From Shinella curvata (GTDB taxonomy: Bacteria > Pseudomonadota > Alphaproteobacteria > Rhizobiales > Rhizobiaceae): a stretch of DNA of 64,000 bases. The position numbers and the translations under genes are program-made. The notes beneath the pieces were generated by a model. That model was not told the DNA's origin and did not search any database. It saw only the letters and a list, made by a program, of their open reading frames with translations. The stretch spans positions 1,195,696 through 1,259,695 of the forward strand of contig NZ_JALJCJ010000001.1 of assembly GCF_022899935.1 (NCBI RefSeq), given 5' to 3'. Positions 25,081 through 33,351 of this stretch are shown here, in pieces; position 1 is the stretch's first letter; each line of letters starts with the position of its first letter.

Positions 25081-25113
25081 CAAGCGCCGCAACGGAAGCC
25101 GCTGCGGCGCTTG
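25081..25113 (-). other. Intercistronic hairpin between xylF and xylH
   Basis: Eleven-bp arms CAAGCGCCGCA / TGCGGCGCTTG around an 11-nt loop. There is no T-run. This kind of stem between a binding-protein gene and its permease typically keeps the binding-protein message more stable or attenuates read-through. Confidence 0.6.
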
Positions 25114-25147
25114 TCGATGGTCAGGTCAGTACCGGATGGTCGCTAAC

Positions 25148-26191
25148 TCAGTTGCAGGCTGCAACGGAGCCGGCGGCAACGCCCTGGCAAGCCGTTTCCT
25201 TCGGGATCCAGCCGGCGTCGATGACGACGTTCAGGTTGTCCTTGGTGATCGGCAGCGGTGCGAGGAAGACCGACTTCATTTCGACGCCCTTCGGGCCGCC
25301 GTTGAAGGTGGTGACGCCTTCGATCTCGTCCATGGTCTTGCCGCTGGCGAGCGTGGCTGCGATTTCTGCGGCGCGCTTGCCGAGTTCACGCGAGTCCTTC
25401 CAGACGGAAACCGTCTGGGTGCCGAGCGCGACGCGGTTCAGCGCGGCGTGGTCGGCATCCTGGCCGGAGACCGGCACGGTGCCGGCGAGGCCCTGAGCGG
25501 AAAGCGCCGCGATTGCGCCGCCGGCCGTGCCGTCGTTGGACGCAACGACCGCGTCGACCTTGTTGTCGTTCGCCGTCAGGAACTGTTCCATGTTCTTCTG
25601 GGCAAGCTCGGGCTTCCAGCCGTCGGTATAGGCTTCGCCGACATTCTTGATCTTGCCGGCATCGACCGCTTCCTTCAGCACTTCCTGCTGACCTGCGAAG
25701 AGGAAGTCGGCATTCGGATCGGACGACGAGCCCTTGATGAAGACGTAGTTGCCTTCCGGCTTCACCTTGAGCACTTCGCGGGCCTGCATGCGGCCGACTT
25801 CCTTGTTGTCGAAGGTGATGTAGAAGGCCGCCGGGTTTTCGATCAGGCGGTCATAGCCGACGACCGGAATGCCTTCAGCGGCAGCCTTTTCGATGGCCGG
25901 GCCGATGGCTTCCGAATCCTGGGCGAGAACGATGATGGCGTTGGCGCCCTGGGCGATCAGCGACTCGACGTCGGTCAGCTGCTTGGCGGCAGACGACTGG
26001 GCGTCAGCGGAAATGTACTTGTCGCCGGAGGCTTCGAGAGCAGCCTTGATGGCGGCTTCGTCGGTTTTCCAGCGCTCTTCCTGGAAGTTCGACCAGGAAA
26101 CGCCGACCACCAGATCCTTGGCGTGCGCAATGCCGGAATGCAGGGAAACGATGACGGCAGCCCCTGCCATCAGCTTCAAAACGGACTTCAT
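25148..26191 (-). CDS. xylF: D-xylose ABC transporter substrate-binding protein
   Basis: A 347-residue periplasmic protein from the ATG at 26191, which has GGAGG 5 bp upstream; the longer frame to 26263 lacks one. It has a Sec signal peptide (Lys near the start, [14 protein letters not shown], cleavage after AHA). The mature part follows E. coli XylF closely: [51 protein letters not shown] and [20 protein letters not shown]. It captures D-xylose and delivers it to XylHG. It is the first gene of the operon and faces the ROK regulator across a palindromic operator. Confidence 0.9.
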   Translation of the reverse strand: MKSVLKLMAGAAVIVSLHSGIAHAKDLVVGVSWSNFQEERWKTDEAAIKAALEASGDKYISADAQSSAAKQLTDVESLIAQGANAIIVLAQDSEAIGPAIEKAAAEGIPVVGYDRLIENPAAFYITFDNKEVGRMQAREVLKVKPEGNYVFIKGSSSDPNADFLFAGQQEVLKEAVDAGKIKNVGEAYTDGWKPELAQKNMEQFLTANDNKVDAVVASNDGTAGGAIAALSAQGLAGTVPVSGQDADHAALNRVALGTQTVSVWKDSRELGKRAAEIAATLASGKTMDEIEGVTTFNGGPKGVEMKSVFLAPLPITKDNLNVVIDAGWIPKETACQGVAAGSVAACN

Positions 26192-26296
26192 ATTATCCTC
26201 CCAAGTGAACACCGGCCGCCTGGACGAACCTCCCGCCCAATCAACGACCAGCCACGATAACACTGTCTAGATGCCCCTCCCGGCGTGCCAGGACTT

Positions 26297-26317
26297 TTTT
26301 CTCGACAGTCGAGAAAA
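26297..26317. promoter_or_regulatory. Palindromic operator between xylF and ROK regulator
   Basis: Perfect 10-bp arms TTTTCTCGAC / GTCGAGAAAA around a single A. It lies 105 bp upstream of xylF and about 120 bp upstream of the ROK gene, in the only divergent promoter region of this cluster. It is probably the target of the adjacent ROK repressor, whose family often binds such AT-flanked palindromes. Confidence 0.7.
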
Positions 26318-26434
26318 TAAATGTCAGAACTTTTCCAGGCTGTCAACACGGCTTGAAAGGCCTTGAATGACGGCGTGACTGATGCTTTGGGAGGGGCATG
26401 GGTTGCAGCCTGTGAAAGCGAGCGGAAACAACAG

Positions 26435-27655
26435 ATGCTGGTGAAATCGAGCACGGAGCTTGTGCGTCAGCAGAACAGCGCGCTCGTGCTCGCCTCGCTG
26501 CGCCGGCACGGGCCGCTCGCCCATACCGATATTTCGCAGCACACCGGGCTTGCCTCCGCGACGGTCTCGGCGATCACGACGGAACTCGAAAAGGCCGAGG
26601 TGCTGGAACGGCGCGAACAGCAGGCGTCGGCGTCGCGCGGGCGGCCGCGCGTGATCTTCGGGCAACGACGGGATGCCGGCTATCTCGTGACCGTGCGTAT
26701 CTCCTCCGACGTCGTGCAATATTCGCTGGCCGATTATGGCGGCACGCTGCTCGATCGGTTCGAGGAGCCGCGCAACCACGCCGACACCGCCACCCAGCCC
26801 TTTGCGGACGCCTTCGTGGCAGCGCTGGAAAAGCTGGTGGCGCGCTCGCGCATCACACGGGAGCAGGTTCTCGTCGTCTCGATCAGCAGCAAAGGACTGG
26901 TCGACCCGGCTGCGGCAAAACTCGTCTGGTCGCCGGTTTTTGGCGCGCAGCAGGTGGATTTTGCCGCCCTGCTCGCACCGCACTGGCAGGCGAAGATCCT
27001 CATCAGCAACGAGACCCTGCTCGTCGCTCATGCCATGGCGCTGCGCATGGAAAAGGCAGGCGCGAAGAACCTTCAGGCTGTCGCCGCCCTCTCGCTCGGC
27101 CACAGCATCGGGCTTGGCATCGCCCGTTTCGAACGCACGGGCGAACTGACCGTCACCGCCCCCAATTTCGGGCATATGCTGAACTCGTCGGACGGCAAGC
27201 TGTGTCGCTGCGGTTCGCAGGGCTGCATCGAGGCTTCCGCCGGCTTTTACGGTATCCTGCGCACCGCCTTCGAAGTGCCGCCGGATACGATCCCGGCGAA
27301 ATTCGTGCCACTATCCGAGATGGACAAGATCGCGCTGCGCGCCCGCCAGGGCCATCGCATGTCGGAATATGCCTTCCGCCAGGCCGGCCTTGCGCTCGGC
27401 CAAGGCCTGTCGCGCATGGTGAGCCTCTATGAAAACATGCCGATCGCCATCACTGGTCCCGGCACGCGCTATTTCGATCTCCTCCAGCGCGGCCTTGAAG
27501 AGGGCCTTGCCCAGTCGCAGCAGGTGCGCCTCTTCGGCGCGCCGCCGATATCCGTCGTGCCGGAGGAAGCAACGCTGGTGCTGGAAGGCCATCTCGACCG
27601 AGCGCTGGCGGAGATGGACCACGACATCATCGCGGCCCGAACGGCCGGCGACTGA
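26435..27655 (+). CDS. ROK family transcriptional regulator (XylR-type)
   Basis: A 406-residue repressor from the ATG at 26435; an in-frame ATG at 26363 would add 24 residues. The N-terminus is a winged helix (about 8-70: LVRQQNSALVLASLRRHGPL, then DISQHTGLASATVSAITTELEKAE). A ROK sugar-binding domain follows, with the zinc motif CRCGSQGCIEASAG and NFGHML. ROK regulators of this type release DNA when the sugar binds. It is divergent from xylFHG, so it probably controls xylose uptake in response to xylose. It ends six bases before the convergent AraC gene. Confidence 0.82.
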   Translation: MLVKSSTELVRQQNSALVLASLRRHGPLAHTDISQHTGLASATVSAITTELEKAEVLERREQQASASRGRPRVIFGQRRDAGYLVTVRISSDVVQYSLADYGGTLLDRFEEPRNHADTATQPFADAFVAALEKLVARSRITREQVLVVSISSKGLVDPAAAKLVWSPVFGAQQVDFAALLAPHWQAKILISNETLLVAHAMALRMEKAGAKNLQAVAALSLGHSIGLGIARFERTGELTVTAPNFGHMLNSSDGKLCRCGSQGCIEASAGFYGILRTAFEVPPDTIPAKFVPLSEMDKIALRARQGHRMSEYAFRQAGLALGQGLSRMVSLYENMPIAITGPGTRYFDLLQRGLEEGLAQSQQVRLFGAPPISVVPEEATLVLEGHLDRALAEMDHDIIAARTAGD

Positions 27656-27661
27656 CCGGCA

Positions 27662-28570
27662 TCACGCGCGCATCGAAGCCCCTTTGGCATAGCGCCCCGG
27701 CGGCTGACCGACATGGCGAGTAAAGGCGGTGCTGAAGGTACTGGCCGAGCCATAGCCGACACGCTCGGCGACCTCTGCGATATCGGCCTCCCGGCGGCGC
27801 AGAAGGTCCTTGGCAAGCGCCATACGCCAGCCCATGAGATACTCCATCGGCGCCACGCCGACATGGCGCGAGAAGCGCTCGAAGAACGAGGAGCGGGAGA
27901 GCGCCGAGGCCTTGGCAAGCTCGGCCATCGTCCAGGCGCGGGCGGGGTCGCCATGCATCTGACGGAAGGATTCGGCGAGCCGCGCATCGCCAAGCCCACG
28001 CAGCAGGCCGGCCGGCGCATCCCGTGACGGCGCGAGCCGCAGCGCCTCGACCAGCACGATTTCGACCAGCCGGCTGAGCACGAGGTCGCGGCCCGGCCGA
28101 TCCGTGGCCGCCTCCTCGATGAGCAACCTGACCAAAGTCGACAGGCGATCGATGCCACGCACATGCACCTGCCCCGGCAGGAGCGAGATCAGCAATTCGG
28201 CATCCTCGCCCTCGAAGACAAAGTAGCCGCCGAGAATGCGCACATCGGGCGGGCCGTCCTGCCGGTCATGGCGCACTTCGCCGGCCGCACGTGCGGCAGC
28301 ATGCGGGTCGATGACCTGCGGACGGACGGGTTCGAACCCCGTCATGGTAAAACCCGGCGTCCTCGGCAGGAGGACAAAATCCCCAGCCTGAAGGATCAGT
28401 TCGGGCTGACCATCCACGGCGAGGCGACAGGCGCCTTCGATCACGATGGCAAAACTCGGATTGCCGAAATCCGTGTAACGCACGCCCCAGCGCCCTGCCC
28501 CACTGATGCCCTTGGTGAACACGGCCTGGGGACGGAGCAATCCGATGATTTCGGAGAGTGGATCGACCAT
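27662..28570 (-). CDS. AraC family transcriptional regulator with cupin domain
   Basis: A 302-residue protein. The N-terminal 190 residues are an AraC cupin_6-type ligand domain (DFGNPSFAIVIEGACRLAVDG, LQAGDFVLLPRTPGF). The C-terminal 95 residues hold two helix-turn-helix motifs (WTMAELAKASALSRSSFFERFSRHVG and DIAEVAERVGYGSASTFSTAFTRHVG) with the usual PPGRYA ending. It is divergent from a short-chain dehydrogenase, with 97 bp between the starts, so it probably activates or represses that gene. The ligand is unknown; related pairs in proteobacteria respond to small aldehydes or ketones. Confidence 0.85.
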   Translation of the reverse strand: MVDPLSEIIGLLRPQAVFTKGISGAGRWGVRYTDFGNPSFAIVIEGACRLAVDGQPELILQAGDFVLLPRTPGFTMTGFEPVRPQVIDPHAAARAAGEVRHDRQDGPPDVRILGGYFVFEGEDAELLISLLPGQVHVRGIDRLSTLVRLLIEEAATDRPGRDLVLSRLVEIVLVEALRLAPSRDAPAGLLRGLGDARLAESFRQMHGDPARAWTMAELAKASALSRSSFFERFSRHVGVAPMEYLMGWRMALAKDLLRRREADIAEVAERVGYGSASTFSTAFTRHVGQPPGRYAKGASMRA

Positions 28571-28667
28571 TTTCGGACTTTAACAAACGAAATATGGATC
28601 ATCAATCGTATTTAGTCCGGATGCGGCACGCTAGATTGGGATCATCAACACAACAGGAGACGACCCC

Positions 28668-29411
28668 ATGAAAACCATCCTGATCACCGGCACCTCGTCC
28701 GGCTACGGCCTCGAAACAGCCCGCCACTTCCTCGCGCGCAACTGGACCGTCATCGCGACCATGCGCACGCCGCGTATGGACATCTTGCCGGCCTCGCCCA
28801 ACCTGCGCATCCTGCCGCTCGACGTAACGGATACGGCCAGCATCGCGGCTGCCATCGACGCCGCCGGCCCCATCGACGCGCTCGTCAACAATGCCGGCAT
28901 CGGCGTCGTCGGCGCCTTCGAGGCGACGCCGATGGCCCATATCCGTAAGATTTTCGAGGCCAACACCTTCGGCGCCATGGCGATGGCGCAGGCCGTCATC
29001 CCTCGGATGCGGGCGCGCCGGTCGGGCGTCATCGTCAATGTCACGTCGAGCGTGACACTGGCACCGATGCCGTTGGCCGCCGCCTATACGGCGAGCAAGC
29101 AGGCGATCGAGGGTTTTACGGGCTCACTTGCCCATGAGCTCGCGCATTTCGGCATTCGCGCCAAGCTGGTCGAGCCCGGCTATGCACCGACCACACGGTT
29201 CACCCAGAATACATCGGTCAAGGTCGAGGACCTGATCCTGGAAGCCTATGCCGACTTCGCCGCGCCGATCTTTGCACAGTTTGCGAAACCCGCGCTGACG
29301 ACGAAGGAAACCGACGTCGCGGAAGCCGTCTGGGCCGCCGTCAATGATACCACTGACACGCTGCGCTTCCCGGCCGGGCAGGATGCGGTGGCGCTTTTCC
29401 AGGCCGCGTGA
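28668..29411 (+). CDS. Short-chain dehydrogenase/reductase
   Basis: A 247-residue NAD(P)-dependent oxidoreductase with AGGAG before the ATG. Classical SDR features: the TGTSSGYG cofactor motif near residues 8-15, NNAGIG, catalytic Ser in NVTSSVT and YTASKQAIEG with the Tyr-x3-Lys pair. The substrate is not evident. The Thr/Ser/Tyr-rich N-terminal glycine motif and the PRM after the second strand suggest NADP use, though that is weak evidence. It is divergent from the AraC regulator that probably controls it, and is followed by a strong terminator. Confidence 0.85.
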   Translation: MKTILITGTSSGYGLETARHFLARNWTVIATMRTPRMDILPASPNLRILPLDVTDTASIAAAIDAAGPIDALVNNAGIGVVGAFEATPMAHIRKIFEANTFGAMAMAQAVIPRMRARRSGVIVNVTSSVTLAPMPLAAAYTASKQAIEGFTGSLAHELAHFGIRAKLVEPGYAPTTRFTQNTSVKVEDLILEAYADFAAPIFAQFAKPALTTKETDVAEAVWAAVNDTTDTLRFPAGQDAVALFQAA

Positions 29412-29431
29412 CCCAAGCCAAGGCAAAACAA

Positions 29432-29457
29432 AAAGGGCGGCCCCATAGCCGCCCTTT
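29432..29457. terminator. Bidirectional terminator
   Basis: Perfect 10-bp stem AAAGGGCGGC / GCCGCCCTTT with a 6-nt loop, flanked by A- and T-rich bases. It lies between the convergent dehydrogenase and Wzz-type gene. Confidence 0.85.
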
Positions 29458-29469
29458 GCATTTCAGACG

Positions 29470-31098
29470 TCATGCCTCTCGCGTCATCTTCGAGAGGTTG
29501 GCGCGCAGGCGGGGATTGCGGACCATCGTCCTGACGAGCGCGATGATCAGGCCAAGACCGAAGCCGGCGATACCTCCGGCAACGAGGCCCGCGACAAGCA
29601 GAATGCTACGGCCGGGACCGTCGGCCCTCTGCGGCGCCGACGCTTCGGAGAGAACACGGATGTTGCTGCGGGCGAGGTTCTTTTCCTCGCTGGTCTCACG
29701 CACACGCTTCAGCACGGCCTCGTAGATCTCGCGGGCAGCCGTCGCACGGCGCTGGAGATCGTTGAGACCCACCTGGCGCTGCTGCGTGTTGTTCTGCAGC
29801 GATTTCTGGACGGCGAGTTCCTTGGCGACCTGCTGCTCGGACTGCTGGGCCTGCGCAAGATCAGCGCGGGCGCGAGCGAGGTTGCGCTGCAGTTCTGCCT
29901 GGATTTCCGTCTGGAGACCCTTCAGGGACGCCTTGGCGGCAAGCAACTGCGGATGACGGGCACCGAGCGCGCTTTCGAGACTACCGACCGTCGCGGACTG
30001 CTGGGCATACTGGCGGCGAAGGTCCGTCAGCGCTGCCGACGTCTGTTGCTGCTGGCCATTGGTCGAAACGGCGTCTTCGAGCTTAAGGTTTACCGCCGCA
30101 TCCACCCGCGACTTGGCCTCGATCGACGCCTTCTGCGCCGTCGTCAACAGTTCGTTGAGCTGCACCAGTCGCTTGTCGGCGATCAGATTGCCGTCAGCCG
30201 TGACCATGTCGTTGTTGGCCTTGTAGTTTTCGACAGCCTCTTCCGCCTTCTGCACCTCTTCGCTGAGTTCGCGCAGACGGCTGTCGAGGGCGGAGTTCGT
30301 GCGCTGATAGATCGAGGAATAGGCCTGGTTCTCTTCCTCTAGGAACGCATCCACCAGACCGTTCGCCACCTCGGCGGAAACGCCGCCATCCGCCGTCGTC
30401 ACCGACAGCGTCACGACGTAGGAGCTGGATTCCAGCGCCACCGTCGCGGATTTTTGCAGCGTCGCGACAATCGCCGCCTTGCGCGAGGCCGGGTCGCCGG
30501 TAATGCCGGAAAAAAGCGCGCTATCCGCGAGGTTCAGCCTGTCAACCACCTGGCGGATCGCCTTCGGCGACGTCAGGATCTTCGACTGGCTGTTGATCAT
30601 CGACACGATGACCTCGGAAGAAGCACCGCTCTGAGAATTGGTATCGCTGAGCTCGATCTGGCGCGGGTCGAAATAGATGCTGGTCTGCGCCGTGAATTTG
30701 CGGGGCATCGTCGGCACGAAGAGACCGCCGAGCACCGCAAAGAGCGCCATAAAGGCAAGGATGAGCAGGCGGTGGCTCCACACGGCACGCAGCAACGTAC
30801 CGATGTCGAGCAGCGGCGCATCTCTCCCGGGCTCTGGCCCAGCCGGCACAGCCATCTCGGTTTCGTGGACAGGCGCGCGTGCCGCGCGCGGCAACGGCTC
30901 CGCTTCGGCGGCGGAAAGCGCGGCCTCGGAGACCCCTGCCCGCCGCACCGTAACGGCTTCATCCCGACCGCGAAGCGTGTCGGCGGCATCGGAGGCAGGG
31001 CTGCGGTGCAAGGCCGGATGAATCGACAGCACGGGGCTGCCCCGGCGTCTGCCCGGAAGCCCATTCAGGTCGTCGTTTTTTCCAGCTCGGCTCATCAA
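29470..31098 (-). CDS. Exopolysaccharide chain-length/export protein (Wzz/GumC type)
   Basis: A 542-residue polysaccharide co-polymerase. A long low-complexity cytoplasmic N-terminus (about 100 residues) precedes the first membrane helix (ILAFMALFAVLGGLFVP). A Wzz domain follows, with the PRKFTAQTSIYFDP start. A long periplasmic coiled coil runs to about 480 (many Gln/Ala/Leu/Arg), and the second membrane helix (ILLVAGLVAGGIAGFGLGLIIAL) is near the C-terminus. There is no tyrosine-kinase domain after it. It would set chain length and couple polymerisation to export. It is the last gene of the leftward EPS operon. Confidence 0.82.
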   Translation of the reverse strand: MMSRAGKNDDLNGLPGRRRGSPVLSIHPALHRSPASDAADTLRGRDEAVTVRRAGVSEAALSAAEAEPLPRAARAPVHETEMAVPAGPEPGRDAPLLDIGTLLRAVWSHRLLILAFMALFAVLGGLFVPTMPRKFTAQTSIYFDPRQIELSDTNSQSGASSEVIVSMINSQSKILTSPKAIRQVVDRLNLADSALFSGITGDPASRKAAIVATLQKSATVALESSSYVVTLSVTTADGGVSAEVANGLVDAFLEEENQAYSSIYQRTNSALDSRLRELSEEVQKAEEAVENYKANNDMVTADGNLIADKRLVQLNELLTTAQKASIEAKSRVDAAVNLKLEDAVSTNGQQQQTSAALTDLRRQYAQQSATVGSLESALGARHPQLLAAKASLKGLQTEIQAELQRNLARARADLAQAQQSEQQVAKELAVQKSLQNNTQQRQVGLNDLQRRATAAREIYEAVLKRVRETSEEKNLARSNIRVLSEASAPQRADGPGRSILLVAGLVAGGIAGFGLGLIIALVRTMVRNPRLRANLSKMTREA

Positions 31099-31206
31099 AA
31101 ATCCAGTCGATTCGTCGGCATGGCCGAGTCGCGATCCGGTCTGGAATCTATTGCCTTATGGTTAACGAGGCGTAACTCGCGCGGCTCTGAATGATCAAGG
31201 CGCCCG

Positions 31207-32250
31207 TCAGGCCGGCGGTATGGTCGCACAGGCCGCTGCATCCGGCTTTCTGCCGGGTTTCAATGGCAGCCCCGAGAGCTGTTTGCGGTCGCCCTTCCCC
31301 GTCGGCTGAACGTTGTTGATTTCGGTTTCGGGCCACCATTCGCCGGCCGCCCAGTAGCTGAACCCCAGCCAGGCGTCGGCATTGTCGTCGAGCACAGCCG
31401 TCATCGCCTTCAGGCCGACGACGCAGGCTTGGTCCTGCGAACCGCCGAACTCGCCAAGAAAACCCTTTTTGCCGGTCTCGCGCAGCCAGGCCGTGACGTC
31501 GATGAGCGCCGCGGTGGCCGCGTCGGCCGCCGCGCAACCACCCTTCGTTCCGGACGAATCGGGATCCATATATTGGTGGAACTCGTAGGCATAGTTGTCG
31601 ATCGGATCCTTGACGCCACGCATGACATCGGCATTCGAGCCACCGGGATCGTCGGCCCGCCAGCCATGCGCACCGCTCCATCGCGTGCCGGGCACCAGCA
31701 CGAGGTTGCGCGCACCGACGCTGCGGATACCGGAAATCGCACCATTGGCCATATCGAGCCATTCGGTGGCAGGAATATCATAGGGCTCGTTCATCAGGCC
31801 GAAGAGGACGTCAGGCTCGTTGGCGAATTCCGCCGCGAGACGGATCCAGAGGTCGGCGAAAGCGAAGGCCGGCGCCTCCGGTGTGCCGAGACGCGCCTTG
31901 TCGTAATAGCCGAATGAGTGCGGATCGAGCAGCACCGTCATGCCGTGATCGCGCAACCGCAGGACGGCCGCCTTGAGCCGATCGAGCTCGACGGCGCTCA
32001 GCGGACTGTTCAGCGTCGGCTGCAGGCGTTCCCAGGAAAAGGGAAGCCGGACGATATTCATGCCCTTGCCGGCAAAGTAGGCGACGGTCTTTTCCGACGG
32101 ATAGGTGAAGTTCAGGTTTTCGACACCGTCGCGATCGCCGTATTCGGCACCGGAAAGATTGACACCCTTGTAGCACACATCCGCGGCCGCCGGTTGCGTG
32201 GCGGCGACGACAGCGACCAGCGCCGCAAACAAGGATCGCATGGTCGACAT
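31207..32250 (-). CDS. Glycoside hydrolase family 5 (endoglucanase-like), secreted
   Basis: A 347-residue protein starting at 32250, where TGATG overlaps the stop of the acyltransferase gene. A signal peptide covers residues 1-24 (cleavage after AAA, before DVCYKG). GH5 catalytic residues are visible: acid/base Glu155 in GLMNEPYD and nucleophile Glu267 in GFLGEFGGS. Arg68 in IVRLPFSW and His/Tyr in YEFHQYMD fit the family. It should cleave beta-1,4 glucan-type bonds in the periplasm or outside the cell. Embedded in an EPS operon, it probably trims or releases the polymer made by neighbours. Confidence 0.88.
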   Translation of the reverse strand: MSTMRSLFAALVAVVAATQPAAADVCYKGVNLSGAEYGDRDGVENLNFTYPSEKTVAYFAGKGMNIVRLPFSWERLQPTLNSPLSAVELDRLKAAVLRLRDHGMTVLLDPHSFGYYDKARLGTPEAPAFAFADLWIRLAAEFANEPDVLFGLMNEPYDIPATEWLDMANGAISGIRSVGARNLVLVPGTRWSGAHGWRADDPGGSNADVMRGVKDPIDNYAYEFHQYMDPDSSGTKGGCAAADAATAALIDVTAWLRETGKKGFLGEFGGSQDQACVVGLKAMTAVLDDNADAWLGFSYWAAGEWWPETEINNVQPTGKGDRKQLSGLPLKPGRKPDAAACATIPPA

Positions 32251-33305
32251 CAGGCAGGCCTTACCGGAGACAGTTGCGCCGGCGCCTGGCGGCGGCTGCG
32301 CAGGAAACGATCCAAAGGTTTTTCGAAGAGAAGGTGCAGCAGCACGGCTGCGACCGACGAGGCGACAAGGCAGAACACGACGAAGAGCGCCTCGTTGCGC
32401 ATCCAGTCGAAGGGCAGCTTGCCGTAGATCATGCGCGCACCGGCCAGCACGAAGATGTGGCTGAGATAGAGGCTGAAGGAGGCGTCGCCGAGAAGATTGA
32501 GCCAGCCGACCACCGGCTTGCGGGAAAAGTCGACGAGCGCCACGCAGCCGACGACGATGGCGGCGGGCACGCCGACCGAAAACAGGCGCGGCACATCCCA
32601 TTCCATCCAGTCGTTATAGACCATGACGGCGCCGGCAACGGCGATGAGCGGCCAAGCGACGGCCCCGCCAAGGCGACGGCCATCGAGATAGACCTTGCCG
32701 ATCAGCACGCCGAGCACGAATTCGAAAATAACGGAATCGCCGTAGAAGCGCGCGGCCGTCACATCCTGCGGCAGCAGCCGGCAAAGAAGGAAAATGGCGA
32801 GAAGCAGGCCCGCCAGCGCATAGGGACGGACCGCCTTCGTCAGGCCGAGAAGCGCGCCGAACAACAGGTAGAAATACATCTCGTAGTTCAGAGTCCAACC
32901 CGGCACGATGACGGGTGCGATCATGTATCCGGCCGGGTCTGCGGGGTTGATCCAGGGCAGGAACAGCAGCGTCGCGACGACGTGCGGCAGATCGAAGACC
33001 GTGGATTTCAGGATGGACGGGACGACGAAGGCGACGAAGGCCGCCAGAAGCGACAGCGCCCAGTAGAGCGGCACGATGCGGACGATGCGGCGGGTGTAGA
33101 ATTCGCGCGCGCCGATCGCCTTGTCGGCCGTGGTGATCCACATGACAAAACCGCTCAAAACGAAGAACAGATCGACGCCGCTCTTGCCGAAAAGCGCGCC
33201 GTTCAGCAGCGCGTCCGGCTGGACGTTGCGGAGCTGGAGGATGGCGTGGAAATAGACCACCATGAGGGCGGCGATCGCACGCAGATACTGGAGCTGTACA
33301 AGCAT
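32250..33305 (-). CDS. Acyltransferase family 3 (polysaccharide O-acetyltransferase)
   Basis: A 351-residue integral membrane protein with about ten hydrophobic helices. The acyltransferase_3 signatures are present: YLRAIAALMVVYFHA at the N-terminus with the conserved Arg and His, SGVDLFFVLSGFVM, and TRRIVRIVPLYW. ExoZ and related enzymes add acetyl or succinyl groups to exopolysaccharide repeat units. It is 46 bp after the polymerase-like gene and overlaps the GH5 start by one base, so all three are co-translated. The acyl group and the sugar acceptor are not predictable here. Confidence 0.87.
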   Translation of the reverse strand: MLVQLQYLRAIAALMVVYFHAILQLRNVQPDALLNGALFGKSGVDLFFVLSGFVMWITTADKAIGAREFYTRRIVRIVPLYWALSLLAAFVAFVVPSILKSTVFDLPHVVATLLFLPWINPADPAGYMIAPVIVPGWTLNYEMYFYLLFGALLGLTKAVRPYALAGLLLAIFLLCRLLPQDVTAARFYGDSVIFEFVLGVLIGKVYLDGRRLGGAVAWPLIAVAGAVMVYNDWMEWDVPRLFSVGVPAAIVVGCVALVDFSRKPVVGWLNLLGDASFSLYLSHIFVLAGARMIYGKLPFDWMRNEALFVVFCLVASSVAAVLLHLLFEKPLDRFLRSRRQAPAQLSPVRPA

Positions 33306-33351
33306 TGCCTATCCTGAGCGGGCCGGACGGCGCGCAACCGGCCGCTTGGCC

